Below the pieces are notes generated by a model. The model was not told where the DNA came from, ran no database searches, and worked only from the letters and a program-made list of their open reading frames with translations. From Prochilodus magdalenae (Eukaryota > Chordata > Actinopteri > Characiformes > Prochilodontidae): a stretch of 64,000 bases of DNA. Location of the stretch: positions 489,501 to 553,500 of the forward strand of contig JAMWET010005005.1 in NCBI GenBank assembly GCA_024036415.1, read 5' to 3'. This document shows positions 62,860 through 64,000 of the stretch, in pieces; within the stretch, counting starts at the first letter, position 1, and every line of letters begins with the position of its first letter. Both the position numbers and the translations under genes were made by a program.

Positions 62860-63060
62860 TCAAATGCATTTAATCAACTCTCAAGCCTGGTGCAATCTGC
62901 CTGAAACAACGGAGGGGTCAGGGTGACCCTTCGGACCTTGCCAAAAGCATTACAATTCCAAATGTGTGCTTGGGGATTACATTCAGCATTTATCAATACG
63001 CTTGAGCTCCTTTCGGCATTAGCAAGGCACCCTGTATGATTGCATGCTGTAGTAGCTTCT
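62860..63060. promoter_or_regulatory. Candidate intronic conserved element with a palindromic nuclear-receptor site
   Basis: A repeat-free segment contains AAATGCATTTAATCAAC, a perfect inverted half-site pair GGGTCA-GGG-TGACCC (62915-62929) and TTTATCAATACGC. The half-site pair has the three-base spacing of an estrogen-response-type element. Occupancy and conservation are unknown. Confidence 0.38.
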
Positions 63061-64000
63061 GGAATAACTCAATACATTAACAGTATATGTCCCAGTATAA
63101 GTCCCTGACTGACCTCTCCGTGTTGACCATACCTCCATCATAGATCCATAAATCTGGCCTTTGCACCAATCTGCACCCCCTTAACTCTGTAGTGTAGTGA
63201 ATGTGCCTCCAAATGATCTTGTGGTATTTCATTAGCAAACTCACCAGCTAATGAAGCTTATTGTTCCAGTCAGACAGTTGCCTTTTCTGTGTTTCATGTT
63301 GAAACCTTTTCATTAGAAAAGGTTTTGGTTTCAAGGTCATTGTTTCCACAGGTGGGAAGGGTCATGGTTTAATGGTAGAGGGGCCCTGATGGGATATTGT
63401 TTCCGGCAGGTGAAGTTTGACATGCGGATAGTTTCGCATGACTGATCAAAGCAACAGGCGTTCGATCTCCTGAAGCTATGGGCTTTGAAAGGGCTGCTGC
63501 TGGCAAGTGATGTCACAGGGCACTATAGCGTCAACTGCCACCTCATGGCCCTTTTTAGCTGATGCTCTACAGGCTCACGATGACTTGTTTTTGTGTGCAC
63601 CCCCTATAAGTTCAAGAGGGTGCTATTCATCTTTGCATGGACCGCTCTCCAAAGAACAGCCAAATCTCTCTGGGGTACTTTCTCATGGGAACTTGAGAGA
63701 TGTTTTAATTTGTACTAATCTTGCACTTGTGAAAAAGGCTAGGGGTCAGAATAAAAAGCCTGAAGCAAAACAAAAAGGAAAGGAAAAGGAAAAAGAAAGG
63801 TCCTACGACTTTTGTTCATGGTTATGGGGGTGGGGGATAAAAAAGAGTTGTTAAGTTTGGAAGCAAGTCTGTTTGTAGGTACAAGAGCAACGGCTTCTCT
63901 GTGTTTACATCTTCCCATGACATTTTTCCCTCCCTGCCCTGTTTTGAAATAGATTAGGGCACGAGCTATTAAATAAATAAGAGGGACTCAGTCCTTCCTT
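63061..64000. other. Intronic DNA to the window end
   Basis: Contains a 9-bp-stem hairpin (63303-63324) and a perfect TCAAGGTCA site (63331-63339). The 115-codon frame at 63507-63854 resembles no known protein and ends in low-complexity Lys/Glu codons. No exon is recognised. Confidence 0.4.

Noticed and set aside
63507..63854. 115-codon open frame near the window end
   Set aside because: It has no known domain, and its tail is low-complexity Lys/Glu from an AAAGG-rich tract.

Overview
The window is vertebrate, and almost certainly teleost, genomic DNA. It has split genes with GT-type donors, long AT-rich noncoding stretches, very many long (GT)n, (CT)n and (GATA)n microsatellites, several Tc1/mariner elements of the kind common in fish, and fragments of dispersed repeats widespread in fish genomes. 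Species cannot be fixed from sequence alone. There is no bacterial-style gene content and no operon, CRISPR array, rRNA or tRNA that I could support.

Only two real genes can be supported, and both are present as first coding exons only. On the minus strand at 597-648 lies coding exon 1 of chm (Rab escort protein 1), ending in a clean GT donor, with a TATA-less promoter that carries a perfect GTCACGTGAC box and a YY1-type site over the start codon. On the plus strand at 14668-15176 lies coding exon 1 of dach2 (dachshund family), in a CpG island, with the start of the Ski/Sno/Dac (DachBox-N) domain. Its conserved exon end coincides with a GC-type donor (AG|GCAAGT). The two genes are head to head about 14 kb apart. 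CHM and DACH2 are also neighbours on human Xq21, and this linkage supports both calls. The rest of chm lies before position 1; the rest of dach2 lies beyond 64000.

Layout: 1-596 is chm intron 1. The intergenic stretch 649-14200 holds a degenerate Tc1 element (2740-5948) with a younger, Sleeping Beauty-like Tc1 element (4179-5793) inserted in its right inverted repeat, two stretches that look like conserved enhancers (7360-7700, 7890-8290), and several dispersed repeat fragments. From 15177 to the end is dach2 intron 1 (at least 48.8 kb). It contains microsatellites, a 20-bp minisatellite, a G/T-skewed block, an internally deleted Tc1 element (33841-34768), two copies of a Tc1-derived MITE, four copies of an unnamed repeat family, several perfect inverted repeats, and scattered stretches rich in homeobox, POU, SOX and nuclear-receptor-type motifs. 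Those stretches are candidate long-range regulatory elements, which is typical of dachshund-family gene deserts.

I found no convincing new biological system. The most informative observations are the conserved chm-dach2 head-to-head linkage, the likely GC donor of dach2 exon 1, the compact chm promoter, and the nested transposon with apparently identical inverted repeats.
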